Below are positions 33,558-42,174 of a DNA stretch of 64,000 nt, piece by piece (within the stretch, counting starts at the first letter, position 1; every line of letters starts with the position of its first letter). Source of the stretch: JBCAWW01 sp039024315 (GTDB taxonomy: Bacteria > Bacteroidota > Bacteroidia > J057); assembly GCA_039024315.1 (NCBI GenBank), contig JBCCQN010000004.1, positions 72,127-136,126 of the forward strand. The letters are read 5' to 3'. The position numbers and the translations under genes are program-made. Below the pieces are notes generated by a model, which ran no database searches, was not told where the DNA came from, and saw only the letters and a list, made by a program, of their open reading frames with translations.

Positions 33558-35071
33558 TGACCTTTGTGAACCGAATCATCACAAATAGTCAACATGAGTT
33601 ATGGGTCAGCGATCAAGCTTCGGCTTGGCGCTGGCCAACAACTCTTGTTTGGCTAGTCCTCTTCGCACTGTTTTTTACGGCCTGTGATACGGGCAGTCCG
33701 CTAGACAATTTGCCACCCGATACCAAAATCTTTGTGGATCAAATTGACCTTAGTGGCCCCAATCGTCTCAATAGCGTAGTCAGACTACGCTGGTCAGGAG
33801 AAGACCAAGATGGCTATGTCAAAGGCTATGAACTCTCCTTTGATGAGCAAAATTGGGATTTTGTCCAAGAGACAGATAGCACTTTCAGATTTGATATACC
33901 CGTAGGTAGTGATACCACGGATATTAGCTTCTACGTGCGCGCGATTGATGATGATGATACGGCGGACCCTAGTCCAGCATTTCTGAGCGTTCCGATACGG
34001 AATACCCCTCCTACTGTCAAATTTGATTCTTTGACTAGCATCCCTGATACGGTACTATCAGTTTGGTCAATCTTATGGAGGGCCGAGGATCTAGACGGCA
34101 ACGAAACGCTGGATTCCCTCTTTATTCGCCTCAATGATGGGGCTTGGTATCCCATTGACCGTTTTACCACCTTCGCGAGCTTCATTCCGGAGTCTCCCAT
34201 GCAGGCTGGTTCCCAGAACGCTCAACTCTATCTGGATGCAGAAGCTGATTTACAGGACAACCCACTGCAAGATTTGCGAGTAGATGGAGACAATCAGCTT
34301 TTTATTCAAGCAAGGGATATCGCGGGGAGCTTAAGCCCGATAGATAGTTCAGAGGTTTTCTTTGTCAAACGCCAAACGGCAGATCTTTTGGTAGTAGATG
34401 CCCATGGCTCTGCCTTGGCAGATGGTATTTATCGTTCTAGTCTCCTCAACCTTAGTTTAGCCTACGATTATTATCCCATTACCACCCAATTGCCGCCATT
34501 TTGGGACCCGACGATTGGCTTCTTATTAGGATTGTATGACAAGGTATTTTGGTACTCCGACGGAGAACAATTAAGCGGTTTAGGCGAGCGGATCGCGATG
34601 GAAGTTGGCTCAACGCAAATCCAAGAATACCTTAATCAAGGAGGTAAGATCCTATTTACTGCCAAATTTCCCAATCCTTTCCCCAATGCCGACGCCCCTA
34701 ATCAATCTACGATTTTTGGGTTTTCTCCCATGGATAGCCTTTCTACTTCCTCTGGTCAGGCGCGTTTGCCCAAGGATAGTTTAGCCGTCCCCCAAGGAGA
34801 CTTTGCCAATCGATTTCCGGTTTTGGAGTCATCAACCTTTATCACTGGTGCAGACCCCTTTTATTCTAAGGACCCCATCAATGATATCTATGTAGGCCAG
34901 ATCGCCAAGGTAAACAATTGGGTAGGCCCAAGTACGATCGCGGCTCGCACGGTTTTTTCCAATGGCAAAACCAACCAAGTGTTCTTCTCCATTGAGCTAC
35001 ACAAGCTCAACCAAAACGGCAGGGTAACAGACTGCATTGACGTGATTCTAAATCAAGAATTTGATTGGTAA
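33557..35071 (+). CDS. Lipoprotein with Ig/FN3-like domains
   Basis: A 504-residue surface or periplasmic lipoprotein. A basic, unusually long leader ends in VWLVLFALFFTAC, a lipobox with Cys at about residue 43. The mature protein begins with FN3/Ig-like beta units (VRLRWSGEDQDGYVKGYELSFD, ISFYVRAIDDDDTADPSPAFLSVP). A C-terminal region from about residue 280 (KRQTADLLVVDAHGSALAD, GKILFTAKFPNPF) may be a separate alpha/beta domain. Translation is coupled to the previous gene by a TAATG overlap, so it likely works with those two exported proteins. Function unknown. Confidence 0.75.
   Translation: MTFVNRIITNSQHELWVSDQASAWRWPTTLVWLVLFALFFTACDTGSPLDNLPPDTKIFVDQIDLSGPNRLNSVVRLRWSGEDQDGYVKGYELSFDEQNWDFVQETDSTFRFDIPVGSDTTDISFYVRAIDDDDTADPSPAFLSVPIRNTPPTVKFDSLTSIPDTVLSVWSILWRAEDLDGNETLDSLFIRLNDGAWYPIDRFTTFASFIPESPMQAGSQNAQLYLDAEADLQDNPLQDLRVDGDNQLFIQARDIAGSLSPIDSSEVFFVKRQTADLLVVDAHGSALADGIYRSSLLNLSLAYDYYPITTQLPPFWDPTIGFLLGLYDKVFWYSDGEQLSGLGERIAMEVGSTQIQEYLNQGGKILFTAKFPNPFPNADAPNQSTIFGFSPMDSLSTSSGQARLPKDSLAVPQGDFANRFPVLESSTFITGADPFYSKDPINDIYVGQIAKVNNWVGPSTIAARTVFSNGKTNQVFFSIELHKLNQNGRVTDCIDVILNQEFDW
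33983..34002 (-). repeat. Hairpin-AACGC repeat, copy 27
   Basis: Stem TTCCG/CGGAA, loop TAT, tail CGCTCAG. Antisense in the lipoprotein gene. Confidence 0.55.
34206..34225 (+). repeat. Hairpin-AACGC repeat, copy 28
   Basis: Stem CTGG/CCAG, loop TTC, tail AACGCTCAA. Sense strand in the lipoprotein gene. Confidence 0.6.
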
Positions 35072-35091
35072 ATCAGCGAAGATTACTTTTT

Positions 35092-35134
35092 ATCCCGTAG
35101 CGGCGAGAAATTTGCGCCACTACGGGATTTTTTT
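35092..35134 (+). terminator. Terminator of the three-gene secreted operon
   Basis: Stem ATCCCGTAG/CTACGGGAT (35092-35100 with 35120-35128), an inner GGCG/CGCC pairing, then a run of seven T. Confidence 0.85.
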
Positions 35135-35239
35135 GTGATACAAGGGTGTGAATGTTTGCGCCTCTAAAGAGGGGGCCTTATCTTCTTGCTTTCTTTTCTA
35201 AGATTGGATGCGAAAAGAACACACCTATTTACTGCTACT

Positions 35240-36967
35240 ATGGATTTTCAAATACTTGACTACTCGATTTTTGTCGCGTACGCGCTCGTCATTGTGGGCA
35301 TTGCCCTTTGGGTGAGCCGCAAAGGCGGAAAGACCTCCGAGGACTATTTTCTCGCTGGCAAAACCCTGCCTTGGTGGGCGATCGGGGCTTCACTGATAGC
35401 CGCCAATATCTCCGCTGAGCAATTTATTGGGATGTCCGGCTCGGGCTTTGCCATTGGCTTGGCGATCTCTTCCTATGAGTGGATGGCCGCTATCACCCTC
35501 CTCATCGTAGGTAAATTTTTCTTACCGATTTTCATCGACAAAGGACTCTATACCATCCCTGAGTTTGTCGAAAAACGCTACAGTACCAATCTTAAGACTA
35601 TCCTTGCGGTTTTTTGGATCGCCTTATATGTCTTTGTCAATTTGACGACTGTACTCTTTCTAGGAGCTAAGGCGTTGGATACCATTATGGGCGCAGGCGA
35701 CGGCAGCATGATGCTTACCGCCGTGATCGGACTCGCTCTTTTTGCAGCAGCATATTCTCTTTGGGGTGGCCTAGCCGCAGTGGCTTGGACAGACGTAGTA
35801 CAAGTTGCGCTATTGGTATTGGGGGGCTTAGTCACAACCTACATCGCCTTAGATCAGTACGCCGATGGCGGAGGAGCAATGGCTGGCTTCCAAAAACTGT
35901 TAGACTTTGTTCCGCAGAAGTTCTCGATGATCTTGGATCAAGGAGAAGTGATGATTGCAGACAAAATTGTCACTGCCGAAGACGGCAGCAAGGTCATCGA
36001 ATACAAAGACGCTTGGGGCGATTTACCGGGCTTAGCAGTATTGATTGGCGGGATGTGGGTAGCGAATCTCTACTACTGGGGCTTTAATCAATATATCATC
36101 CAGCGGACACTGGCGGCCAAGAGCCTCAAAGAATCTCAGCGAGGTATAGCGTTCGCCGCAGGCTTAAAATTATTGATGCCTTTGATCGTCGTAGTACCAG
36201 GCATCGTAGCCTATGCGATGAATGTGGACCCTAGTGTTGGTGCCCTTACTTTGGACTCGATTGATCCGACCTTCATCAAAGAGACCGCTGATGGTCTGGC
36301 CTTTGACAATGATAAAGCTTCACCTTGGTTGATCTCGAAGTTTATGCCTTCTGGCCTCAAGGGGCTAGTACTTGCGGCATTGGCAGCGGCCATTGTCTCT
36401 TCTCTTGCCTCTATGCTCAACTCCACTGCGACCATCTTTACGATGGATATCTATAAGCCTTACATCAAACCTGATGCTTCTGAAGGGCAATTGGTAAATA
36501 TCGGTCGTATTTCGGCGGTAGTCGCACTGGTAATTGGAGTTATTTTAGCCCCAACACTGGACAGCTTGGATCAAGTATTTCAATACATTCAAGAATATAC
36601 AGGCATTGTCAGTCCGGGTATTTTGGCAGTATTTATGCTAGGATTGTTTTGGAAAAAGACCACCAATAATGCCGCAATTTGGGGAGCGATTATCTCGATC
36701 CCGATTGCTTTGTATTTCAAGGTTGGCGCCAAAGGCTGGATTGAGCATGCTATGTTTGTGGACATACCATTTATGCATCAGATGATGTGGACTTGGGTCT
36801 TGTCAATGATCGTAATGGTCGTCATCAGCCAATTGGAAAATGGCGGTAAAGATCACGAAAAAGGTATTACGCTTTCGAGAGAGCTTTTCGCGACAGGACC
36901 AGTCTTCAACATTGGCGCCATTGCAGTATTATTGATTACCGCGGCTCTTTACGCAATCTTTTGGTAA
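35240..36967 (+). CDS. Sodium:solute symporter (SSS family)
   Basis: A 575-residue inner-membrane cotransporter with about 14 hydrophobic helices, from MDFQILDYSIFVAYALVIVGIALWVSR. It follows the SGLT-like pattern: SEDYFLAGKTLPWWAIGASLIAANISAEQFIGMSGSGF near the N-terminus, YSLWGGLAAVAWTDVVQVALL, and QRTLAAKSLKESQRGIAFAAGLK. The GLxSS helix with the SSLASMLNS sodium-site sequence is present. Sugar or related solutes are likely substrates but cannot be told from sequence. The internal start at 35240 is preferred over one 18 codons upstream. A DUF4301 gene follows after about 40 bases. Confidence 0.92.
   Translation: MDFQILDYSIFVAYALVIVGIALWVSRKGGKTSEDYFLAGKTLPWWAIGASLIAANISAEQFIGMSGSGFAIGLAISSYEWMAAITLLIVGKFFLPIFIDKGLYTIPEFVEKRYSTNLKTILAVFWIALYVFVNLTTVLFLGAKALDTIMGAGDGSMMLTAVIGLALFAAAYSLWGGLAAVAWTDVVQVALLVLGGLVTTYIALDQYADGGGAMAGFQKLLDFVPQKFSMILDQGEVMIADKIVTAEDGSKVIEYKDAWGDLPGLAVLIGGMWVANLYYWGFNQYIIQRTLAAKSLKESQRGIAFAAGLKLLMPLIVVVPGIVAYAMNVDPSVGALTLDSIDPTFIKETADGLAFDNDKASPWLISKFMPSGLKGLVLAALAAAIVSSLASMLNSTATIFTMDIYKPYIKPDASEGQLVNIGRISAVVALVIGVILAPTLDSLDQVFQYIQEYTGIVSPGILAVFMLGLFWKKTTNNAAIWGAIISIPIALYFKVGAKGWIEHAMFVDIPFMHQMMWTWVLSMIVMVVISQLENGGKDHEKGITLSRELFATGPVFNIGAIAVLLITAALYAIFW
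36147..36163 (-). repeat. Hairpin-AACGC repeat, copy 29
   Basis: Short stem GCC/GGC, loop TGC, tail GAACGCTATA. Antisense in the symporter gene. Confidence 0.35.
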
Positions 36968-37006
36968 GCAATCAAAAATTTGAAGACAACAGAATATTTG
37001 GCTCAA

Positions 37007-38527
37007 ATGAGCAAGCAAGATCAGGAATTGATGCAGACAAAAGGCATCGCTCCTGATCTTTTCCTTTGGCAAATGGAGCGTTTCCAGCAGGGCTTTCCCC
37101 CCATACAGCTCCTTCGTGCGCCTCAAATTGGAGACGGAGTGCTGCAATATGAGGAGACCGAAATAGATCGCCTCATCAGCCTGTACGAAAGCAAGGCCGA
37201 ACAGCTCCGCATTTGCAAATTTGTACCTGCCTCTGGTGCCGCAAGTCGGATGTTCAAACTTTTGTATGCGTATCTCAATGGGGAGGGGAGGACTCCTGCG
37301 GAGAACGCTCAGCTCGAGCTTTTTTTTCGAGAAATCAAACAATTTGCTTTTTATGAAGATTTGGTCAAAGTCGTTGATCGCAATGGCCAAGACTTGTTGA
37401 GAATGCTGGAGGCGGGACAACGCAAGGAGATACTCCAGTTTTTACTCGGTAAACCCGGTCTCAACTATGGTAACTTGCCCAAGTTACTCTTGCGTTTTCA
37501 TCGCTATCAAGGTGAGCTGAGAACACCAGCGATGGAACACATGGTAGAAGGCGCGCATTATGCCAAAGGCAAAAATCGTGAGCTGATCTTACATTTTACG
37601 GTTTCGGCAGAGCATAATACCTTAGTCAAAGCACATTTGGCCGATTTAGAAATCCCTTACTCGGGACGATATGCAACTAGTTTCACGCTTCAGACCTCCC
37701 AGCAAAATCCGGCCACAGATACCATTGCGGTAGATAGCGAGGGTCTGCCTTTTCGCAAAGAGGATGGGAGCTTGCTCTTTAGACCTGGCGGCCATGGTGC
37801 ATTACTGGAAAACCTCAACCAAATCGAAGCGGATCTAGTTTTCATCAAAAATGTCGATAATGTAGTGCCTGATGCCCACAAAGCGCCCACTTATCGTTAC
37901 AAAAAGCTAATTGCAGGAGTACTCTGTGAAGCCCAAGCCCAAGTATTTGCTTTATTAGAGGAGTTAGATGCTACGCAGATGCTAAGCCCAGAGCTGGAAA
38001 CCAAAGCACTCAAGCTTTTAGCTAGCTTGGGAATCGTTCCGCGCAGCGGTTGGCAAAATAAAGATAGTAAGCAGCGCAAAGCCTACCTATACCAAAAACT
38101 CAACCGCCCAATCAGAGTCTGCGGCATTATCGCTACTGAGACAAATACGGGCGGCGGGCCCTTTTGGGTGCAAGAAAAAGGGGGAGATATCAGTTTACAG
38201 ATCGTAGAAACAGCGCAAATCAATTTAAGCACAGCAACCCAAAGTGCAATCGCCGAGGCTTCCAGCTTTGCCAACATCACGGATCTTGTTTGCGGACTCA
38301 AAGATTATCAAGGAAAAAAGTTTGATCTACTACAATTTCGCGATGATGATACGGGTTTTATCACGCAAAAATCTCTCAATGGTCGTAAGCTACAAGCGCT
38401 GGAATTGCCGGGACTTTGGAATGGCGCAATGGCGGACTGGCATACAATTTTAGTAGCCGTACCCAAAACTACTTTTAGCCCCGTAAAGTCTGTAATGGAT
38501 TTGCTAAGCCCAGAACACCGTGCTTAG
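37007..38527 (+). CDS. DUF4301 family protein
   Basis: A 506-residue protein of the Bacteroidota family DUF4301, whose function is unknown. It begins MSKQDQELMQTKGIAPDLFLWQMERF, which fits the family N-terminus better than a TTG nine codons upstream. Recognisable segments include CKFVPASGAASRMFK, VEGAHYAKGKNRELILHFTVSAEH, LPFRKEDGSLLFRPGGHGALLENL and VFIKNVDNVVPD. The GGHGALL and IKNVDNV stretches resemble nucleotidyltransferase-like active sites, so a role in sugar-nucleotide chemistry is conceivable. The preceding symporter and this gene are probably co-transcribed. Confidence 0.85.
   Translation: MSKQDQELMQTKGIAPDLFLWQMERFQQGFPPIQLLRAPQIGDGVLQYEETEIDRLISLYESKAEQLRICKFVPASGAASRMFKLLYAYLNGEGRTPAENAQLELFFREIKQFAFYEDLVKVVDRNGQDLLRMLEAGQRKEILQFLLGKPGLNYGNLPKLLLRFHRYQGELRTPAMEHMVEGAHYAKGKNRELILHFTVSAEHNTLVKAHLADLEIPYSGRYATSFTLQTSQQNPATDTIAVDSEGLPFRKEDGSLLFRPGGHGALLENLNQIEADLVFIKNVDNVVPDAHKAPTYRYKKLIAGVLCEAQAQVFALLEELDATQMLSPELETKALKLLASLGIVPRSGWQNKDSKQRKAYLYQKLNRPIRVCGIIATETNTGGGPFWVQEKGGDISLQIVETAQINLSTATQSAIAEASSFANITDLVCGLKDYQGKKFDLLQFRDDDTGFITQKSLNGRKLQALELPGLWNGAMADWHTILVAVPKTTFSPVKSVMDLLSPEHRA
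37293..37312 (+). repeat. Hairpin-AACGC repeat, copy 30
   Basis: Stem CTCC/GGAG, loop TGC, tail AACGCTCAG. Sense strand in the DUF4301 gene, encoding TPAENAQ. Confidence 0.65.
38031..38049 (-). repeat. Hairpin-AACGC repeat, copy 31
   Basis: Stem CCGC/GCGG, loop TGC, tail AACGATTC. Antisense in the DUF4301 gene. Confidence 0.5.
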
Positions 38528-38666
38528 GAGTATCAAAAAGGCTTTTTAGCAAAAATCTGCCATAGCAACCTACCACAATTCTGGTAGCAAAATTTCATCA
38601 AAAATCGTGGTTTAATTGACTACAGGGTCGATTATGTTGTGGACTCAACATTTAATCTACCCTGTT

Positions 38667-39422
38667 ATGTACAACACACGTATTCTCAATGGGAGAGCTT
38701 TGTCTCTTCCCCAAAATTTCTATGCCTTAGTACAAGGCTTCATCATGCTTGGGCTCCTTGGCTTTGGAACGAGTCTTTCAGCCCAGACGATCGAAGCGTA
38801 TCTCAACCCTACTCCTGTCAATACGGGAGACGAAACGGAAGTCTACATTGAGATAGGTACTGAGAGTCAGCCCGCCAGCAACATACACAGCTTTAGTGCC
38901 ACTTTTGTCGCGGAAGGTTTCACAATGACCGCCGCTACTAATTTTGATTTTGATGCCACAGGTGGTTGGATGCTCGGCAGTAACTTTGATTTTAGTTACT
39001 CTATCAACTCAGCCGGCACTGAGATTACCATTGACGCTTGGCGCAACGATCAAGTCGGTCAAAGTGGATATGGTCTAGTGGGCAAGGGCGGAAATGTAAC
39101 CTGCGAAATTGACGGAGAAGTAGGTAAAAAGGAAGCGGTATTAGGATTTCGCTTACTCAATTTCAGTCTTAATACCCGAGAGGCTTTTCCTCTTTCGATC
39201 GGTCCAAATCCAAGCTCTAGTTATGTCATGCTGGAAAACCCAACTCAGGAGGAGCTAGGGGAGATCAAACTAGTAGACTTATCCGGTAAAATTGTGAAAA
39301 CATGGAACTTAGAACAAGCTACTGCTCGGTTAGAAACCAGCGATATCCCTAACGGACTGTACTTTTTCGTTCTTGAAGAGAAAGGCGTTCTCCGCAGGGA
39401 GAAAATCCTTATCCAACATTAA
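38667..39422 (+). CDS. Small secreted protein with T9SS sorting domain
   Basis: A 251-residue exported protein. I start it at MYNTRILNG, giving a long signal peptide that ends LGFGTSLSAQ; upstream in-frame ATGs also exist. The mature N-terminal domain (about 35-165: YLNPTPVNTGDETEVYIEIG) is a beta-sandwich resembling cohesin- or DUF-type surface domains, with IEIGTESQPASNIHSFSATF. The last 75 residues (SIGPNPSSSYVMLEN, IKLVDLSGKIV, IPNGLYFFVLEE, REKILIQH) are a T9SS type A domain. It stands alone, followed by a terminator. Confidence 0.78.
   Translation: MYNTRILNGRALSLPQNFYALVQGFIMLGLLGFGTSLSAQTIEAYLNPTPVNTGDETEVYIEIGTESQPASNIHSFSATFVAEGFTMTAATNFDFDATGGWMLGSNFDFSYSINSAGTEITIDAWRNDQVGQSGYGLVGKGGNVTCEIDGEVGKKEAVLGFRLLNFSLNTREAFPLSIGPNPSSSYVMLENPTQEELGEIKLVDLSGKIVKTWNLEQATARLETSDIPNGLYFFVLEEKGVLRREKILIQH
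39384..39403 (-). repeat. Hairpin-AACGC repeat, copy 32
   Basis: 6-bp stem TTCTCC/GGAGAA, loop CTGC, tail CGCC. Antisense near the 3' end of the T9SS gene. Confidence 0.55.
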
Positions 39423-39455
39423 TACTTATAGAATCGGAAGCAACTTCAATAATCG

Positions 39456-39489
39456 GGGAAACCAAACAGTGTTTTGGTTTCCCTTTTTC
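39456..39489 (+). terminator. Terminator after the small T9SS gene
   Basis: Perfect 11-bp stem GGGAAACCAAA/TTTGGTTTCCC with a 6-base loop, then a run of five T. It also lies at the end of the convergent helical-repeat gene. Confidence 0.88.
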
Positions 39490-40922
39490 TACACTGGGGG
39501 AGGCAAAAACTCATCTCCTTTCAACCTTTGCTCTATTTTGGCAAGCATCCATTTACGGAAGGAAGCATTTTTGATATTTAGTGCTTCTGCTTTCATTTTC
39601 AACACTTTGGCCCTACGAAAGTGAGTCAAGAGGTCCAAGAAGAGTTTGATTTTGAGCTTACTCTGCTGCTTAAAACCTTCCGATAAGGCTGGATTTCGCT
39701 TTAAAAATGTACGTAAACTTTTGAGAGGAACCTCTAGTTCTGCCCTCTCCCCTTTCTCATACCTTGCTTGTAAATGTAAAAGTCGTCCATTGGTCTCATA
39801 AGCTGGTATAGGAAAGGAAATCGTCATAAATCCCTTGAGGATGGGATCAAAGTCCCCCTCTTCAAAGAGGCAAAGTCCCTCACAGAAGCGGTAAACATCT
39901 TCTCGTACCTTAGGATCAAGCTTAGAAGTGAAGACTGCCATAAATTCTTTAGTCTGTTCAAGTTTTTCTGCCTCAATCCCTGCAAAGACAATACTTACAT
40001 AGCGTTTATAATTCAATATTCCTTCATAAAGATATAGCCCTTCTCCTGCTGCCCAAACATAATAATTGAAGCGATGTACACCATCCACTTTTAAGCCCTC
40101 TTTGATAACACGACGATTGAGATAATTTTCTATGCAAATCGACATATTCTGTTGCATATAAGCTTCAAAATGGTGATAGTTTTCCTTGTAGACTTCAATG
40201 ACTTCTAAGTGCTCCTCAGGAGACTTTTTGATATCTGTATCCGTTAATCGGCAAATCTCTAAAAGGAGTTTAAGAGCCGAATTTTCATTGACCAGTCTGT
40301 CTTTCCTAAGCTCATCGAGCGTAAAATCTTGAGGCTTCTCGATACTTTTTGGAAGATGACGATTGTTAGTGGTGGAAAGATATAATTCCAAAAAGCGAAA
40401 GCGGTAGGAGATGGCAAAATGTTCTATCATTTCCTGCCAACGGCTTCCCAGTACCTTTTTACCCATTCTGCTTTCATAAGCATAAAACTCCTCTAACATC
40501 AGCCCCATCTGCTCGTGGTAAGCTCCATCCTTTTGGGTATAAGCTCTCTCTAGCTGACGGAAAAAAACCATAAAATCCTCATTTACTTTGCCCGCATTGA
40601 CGTGCTTAAGGAAAGAAATGTCCAAAAAATAATGATCATCAAGGATGTATTGATAAGCAAGGTATTCCTTCAACAATTTCTTCAGAGCGTGGGCTCGTTT
40701 ACGGAGAATATGCGGTATCTGCTTCTTATCCTCAGGCAAGGGTTTTTGAGGAAACATATCCTGCCAAATGGAAGTCCACTTTGGGTTGCCTAACAATCCC
40801 TCATATAAGACCTGCAGATATTGTTCTTTGCCTCGCAATCGCCATTGCAACCAATTGCCAAAATCTGTTTGAGTTTCGGGATCAAGCTTTTTGAGGAGAG
40901 AGTAGAGCTGAGTACTTATCAT
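39489..40922 (-). CDS. Helical-repeat protein of unknown function, paralogue A
   Basis: A 477-residue, mostly alpha-helical protein without signal peptide or membrane segments. The N-terminal part (about residues 1-120: LYSLLKKLDPETQTDFGNWL, then LRKRAHALKKLLKEYLAYQYIL) is a helical bundle, followed by weak TPR-like helix pairs. It resembles the 500-residue protein at 49237-50739 in length, fold plan and N-terminal arrangement. The intergenic region upstream carries five AGGGAACAAT-like boxes. Probably a cytoplasmic protein-binding scaffold; no catalytic motif is visible. Confidence 0.65.
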   Translation of the reverse strand: MISTQLYSLLKKLDPETQTDFGNWLQWRLRGKEQYLQVLYEGLLGNPKWTSIWQDMFPQKPLPEDKKQIPHILRKRAHALKKLLKEYLAYQYILDDHYFLDISFLKHVNAGKVNEDFMVFFRQLERAYTQKDGAYHEQMGLMLEEFYAYESRMGKKVLGSRWQEMIEHFAISYRFRFLELYLSTTNNRHLPKSIEKPQDFTLDELRKDRLVNENSALKLLLEICRLTDTDIKKSPEEHLEVIEVYKENYHHFEAYMQQNMSICIENYLNRRVIKEGLKVDGVHRFNYYVWAAGEGLYLYEGILNYKRYVSIVFAGIEAEKLEQTKEFMAVFTSKLDPKVREDVYRFCEGLCLFEEGDFDPILKGFMTISFPIPAYETNGRLLHLQARYEKGERAELEVPLKSLRTFLKRNPALSEGFKQQSKLKIKLFLDLLTHFRRAKVLKMKAEALNIKNASFRKWMLAKIEQRLKGDEFLPPPV

Positions 40923-41351
40923 AGCAAAAAAGGAACAAAATAAACTAATTATTACTATGAATATTAATTTTGACTAATACGCTAGGAACAATTACCAATT
41001 TCTGTATTTAGTTTTCCTCAGTTTTATCGAGTAATTGATTTCGAGATTGGGAAATTAAAAAAACAACAAAATAACGACCCTGACCTACTGGGATAGAATT
41101 AGACAATTTTTCTAGGGAACAATCTCAATAAACTGTCGTCTGTTTCCCTCATTTTTTTTGAGTCATTGAAAATGAACTCAAAGCAGAGGCTTTATATAAG
41201 CAAAAAGGTAGGTTTTTAAGGGAACATTTATAGCCAAAAAGATCTCAAGGTTTAAAAAAAACAAAAATATTAAGGAACAATTTAAATTTATTGTCCCTGA
41301 ATAACTCAGCTTTTAACAAGTATTTGTACACATCATCACTAAGCACTAATC
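40923..41351. other. AT-rich divergent intergenic region with repeated boxes
   Basis: The gap between paralogue A (read left) and the 103-residue HTH gene (read right) holds five copies of an A/T-GGGAACAAT-like box: 40931-40938, 40984-40993, 41114-41123, 41219-41228 and 41273-41281. The last is half of a near-palindrome with ATTGTCCCT at 41290-41298. The box at 41114 also faces TGTTTCCCT at 41141-41149. This looks like a multi-operator control region. Confidence 0.5.
41273..41298. promoter_or_regulatory. Candidate operator, near-palindromic AGGAACAAT box
   Basis: AGGAACAAT and ATTGTCCCT are arms of a 26-base near-palindrome (one mismatch) with an AT spacer. It lies 54 bases before the HTH gene start. 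Confidence 0.45.
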
Positions 41352-41663
41352 ATGACCCAGCTAGAAGAATCCTTTTCACAGAATATTATCAAAGCCTGCT
41401 ATGGACCGGATGGATTGACTAAAACAGTCCACAAACCTGAGGTACTACTGAATTACATGATTCAAAACGGCATCCTCAAAAAAACCTCCATCAGAGACTT
41501 TACTGTCTATGCAGAATTCAATCGTCTCATGGCCCTACGCCAATATAGAAACAAAACCGTAACGGTGGAAGCACTTTCCGTCATTTTCAAGATTACCCCC
41601 AGCACCGTCTGGGCGATTATCAAAAAAGCCGAAGCCGAAGGCCCTACAGTCAACCATCAATAG
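41352..41663 (+). CDS. Small HTH protein of unknown function
   Basis: A 103-residue protein. The C-terminal half contains a helix-turn-helix, VTVEALSVIFKITPSTVWAIIKKAE (about residues 68-93), of the kind seen in small phage or transposon regulators. The N-terminal half (QNIIKACYGPDGLTKTVHKPEVLLNYM) is helical. The gene lies just after a region of repeated boxes, which it may bind. It is followed after 31 bases by the gene at 41695-42174. Confidence 0.6.
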   Translation: MTQLEESFSQNIIKACYGPDGLTKTVHKPEVLLNYMIQNGILKKTSIRDFTVYAEFNRLMALRQYRNKTVTVEALSVIFKITPSTVWAIIKKAEAEGPTVNHQ

Positions 41664-41694
41664 TATTGCTTTTCTAACGCCAACATTACGTCCT

Positions 41695-42174
41695 ATGCAA
41701 GAGTTCCCCAATCCTAATACCCTATCTTACAAGATGTGCTATGCCATCAAGCAAGGTATGTACGACGTCTGCATTTCAGATGAACTGGTGGACGAGATCG
41801 CTAACAAGATGGTGGAAATGCTTCTTAAATATGAAGATAGCTTTGACCGGTGTAGTAATGAGATGCGAAATATGTTTTTAAGCTACACTAGCGAAATAGA
41901 GATAGATCTCCAGCTTGTTATCGCTCAGTCTCCTCTTGCCATCAAAAAACGATGGGCTAGACTAGCCATCTTATGGCCTCAAGTTGTCCAACTCATCTTC
42001 GAAGGCTTGAAGCCATATGAGGTCCTCAGACAGGTCTGTCAGCAAATTGATCGCATCATTCAAGACATGGACCCAGATCACGATATGATCATACGTATGG
42101 AAAGTATGTGCTCTTTGCTTCTAATCTGGATTGATTTTCACGAGCCCGAATCAATGCTTCCTCGCGATTGCTAG
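41695..42174 (+). CDS. Helical protein of unknown function
   Basis: A 159-residue all-alpha protein with no recognised domain. It contains regular hydrophobic heptads (DELVDEIANKMVEMLLKYED, LVIAQSPLAIKKRWARLAIL) and four cysteines. It is probably co-transcribed with the preceding HTH gene. Its last 24 bases overlap the convergent comF gene. A role beside the HTH protein is inferred from position only. Confidence 0.5.
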   Translation: MQEFPNPNTLSYKMCYAIKQGMYDVCISDELVDEIANKMVEMLLKYEDSFDRCSNEMRNMFLSYTSEIEIDLQLVIAQSPLAIKKRWARLAILWPQVVQLIFEGLKPYEVLRQVCQQIDRIIQDMDPDHDMIIRMESMCSLLLIWIDFHEPESMLPRDC

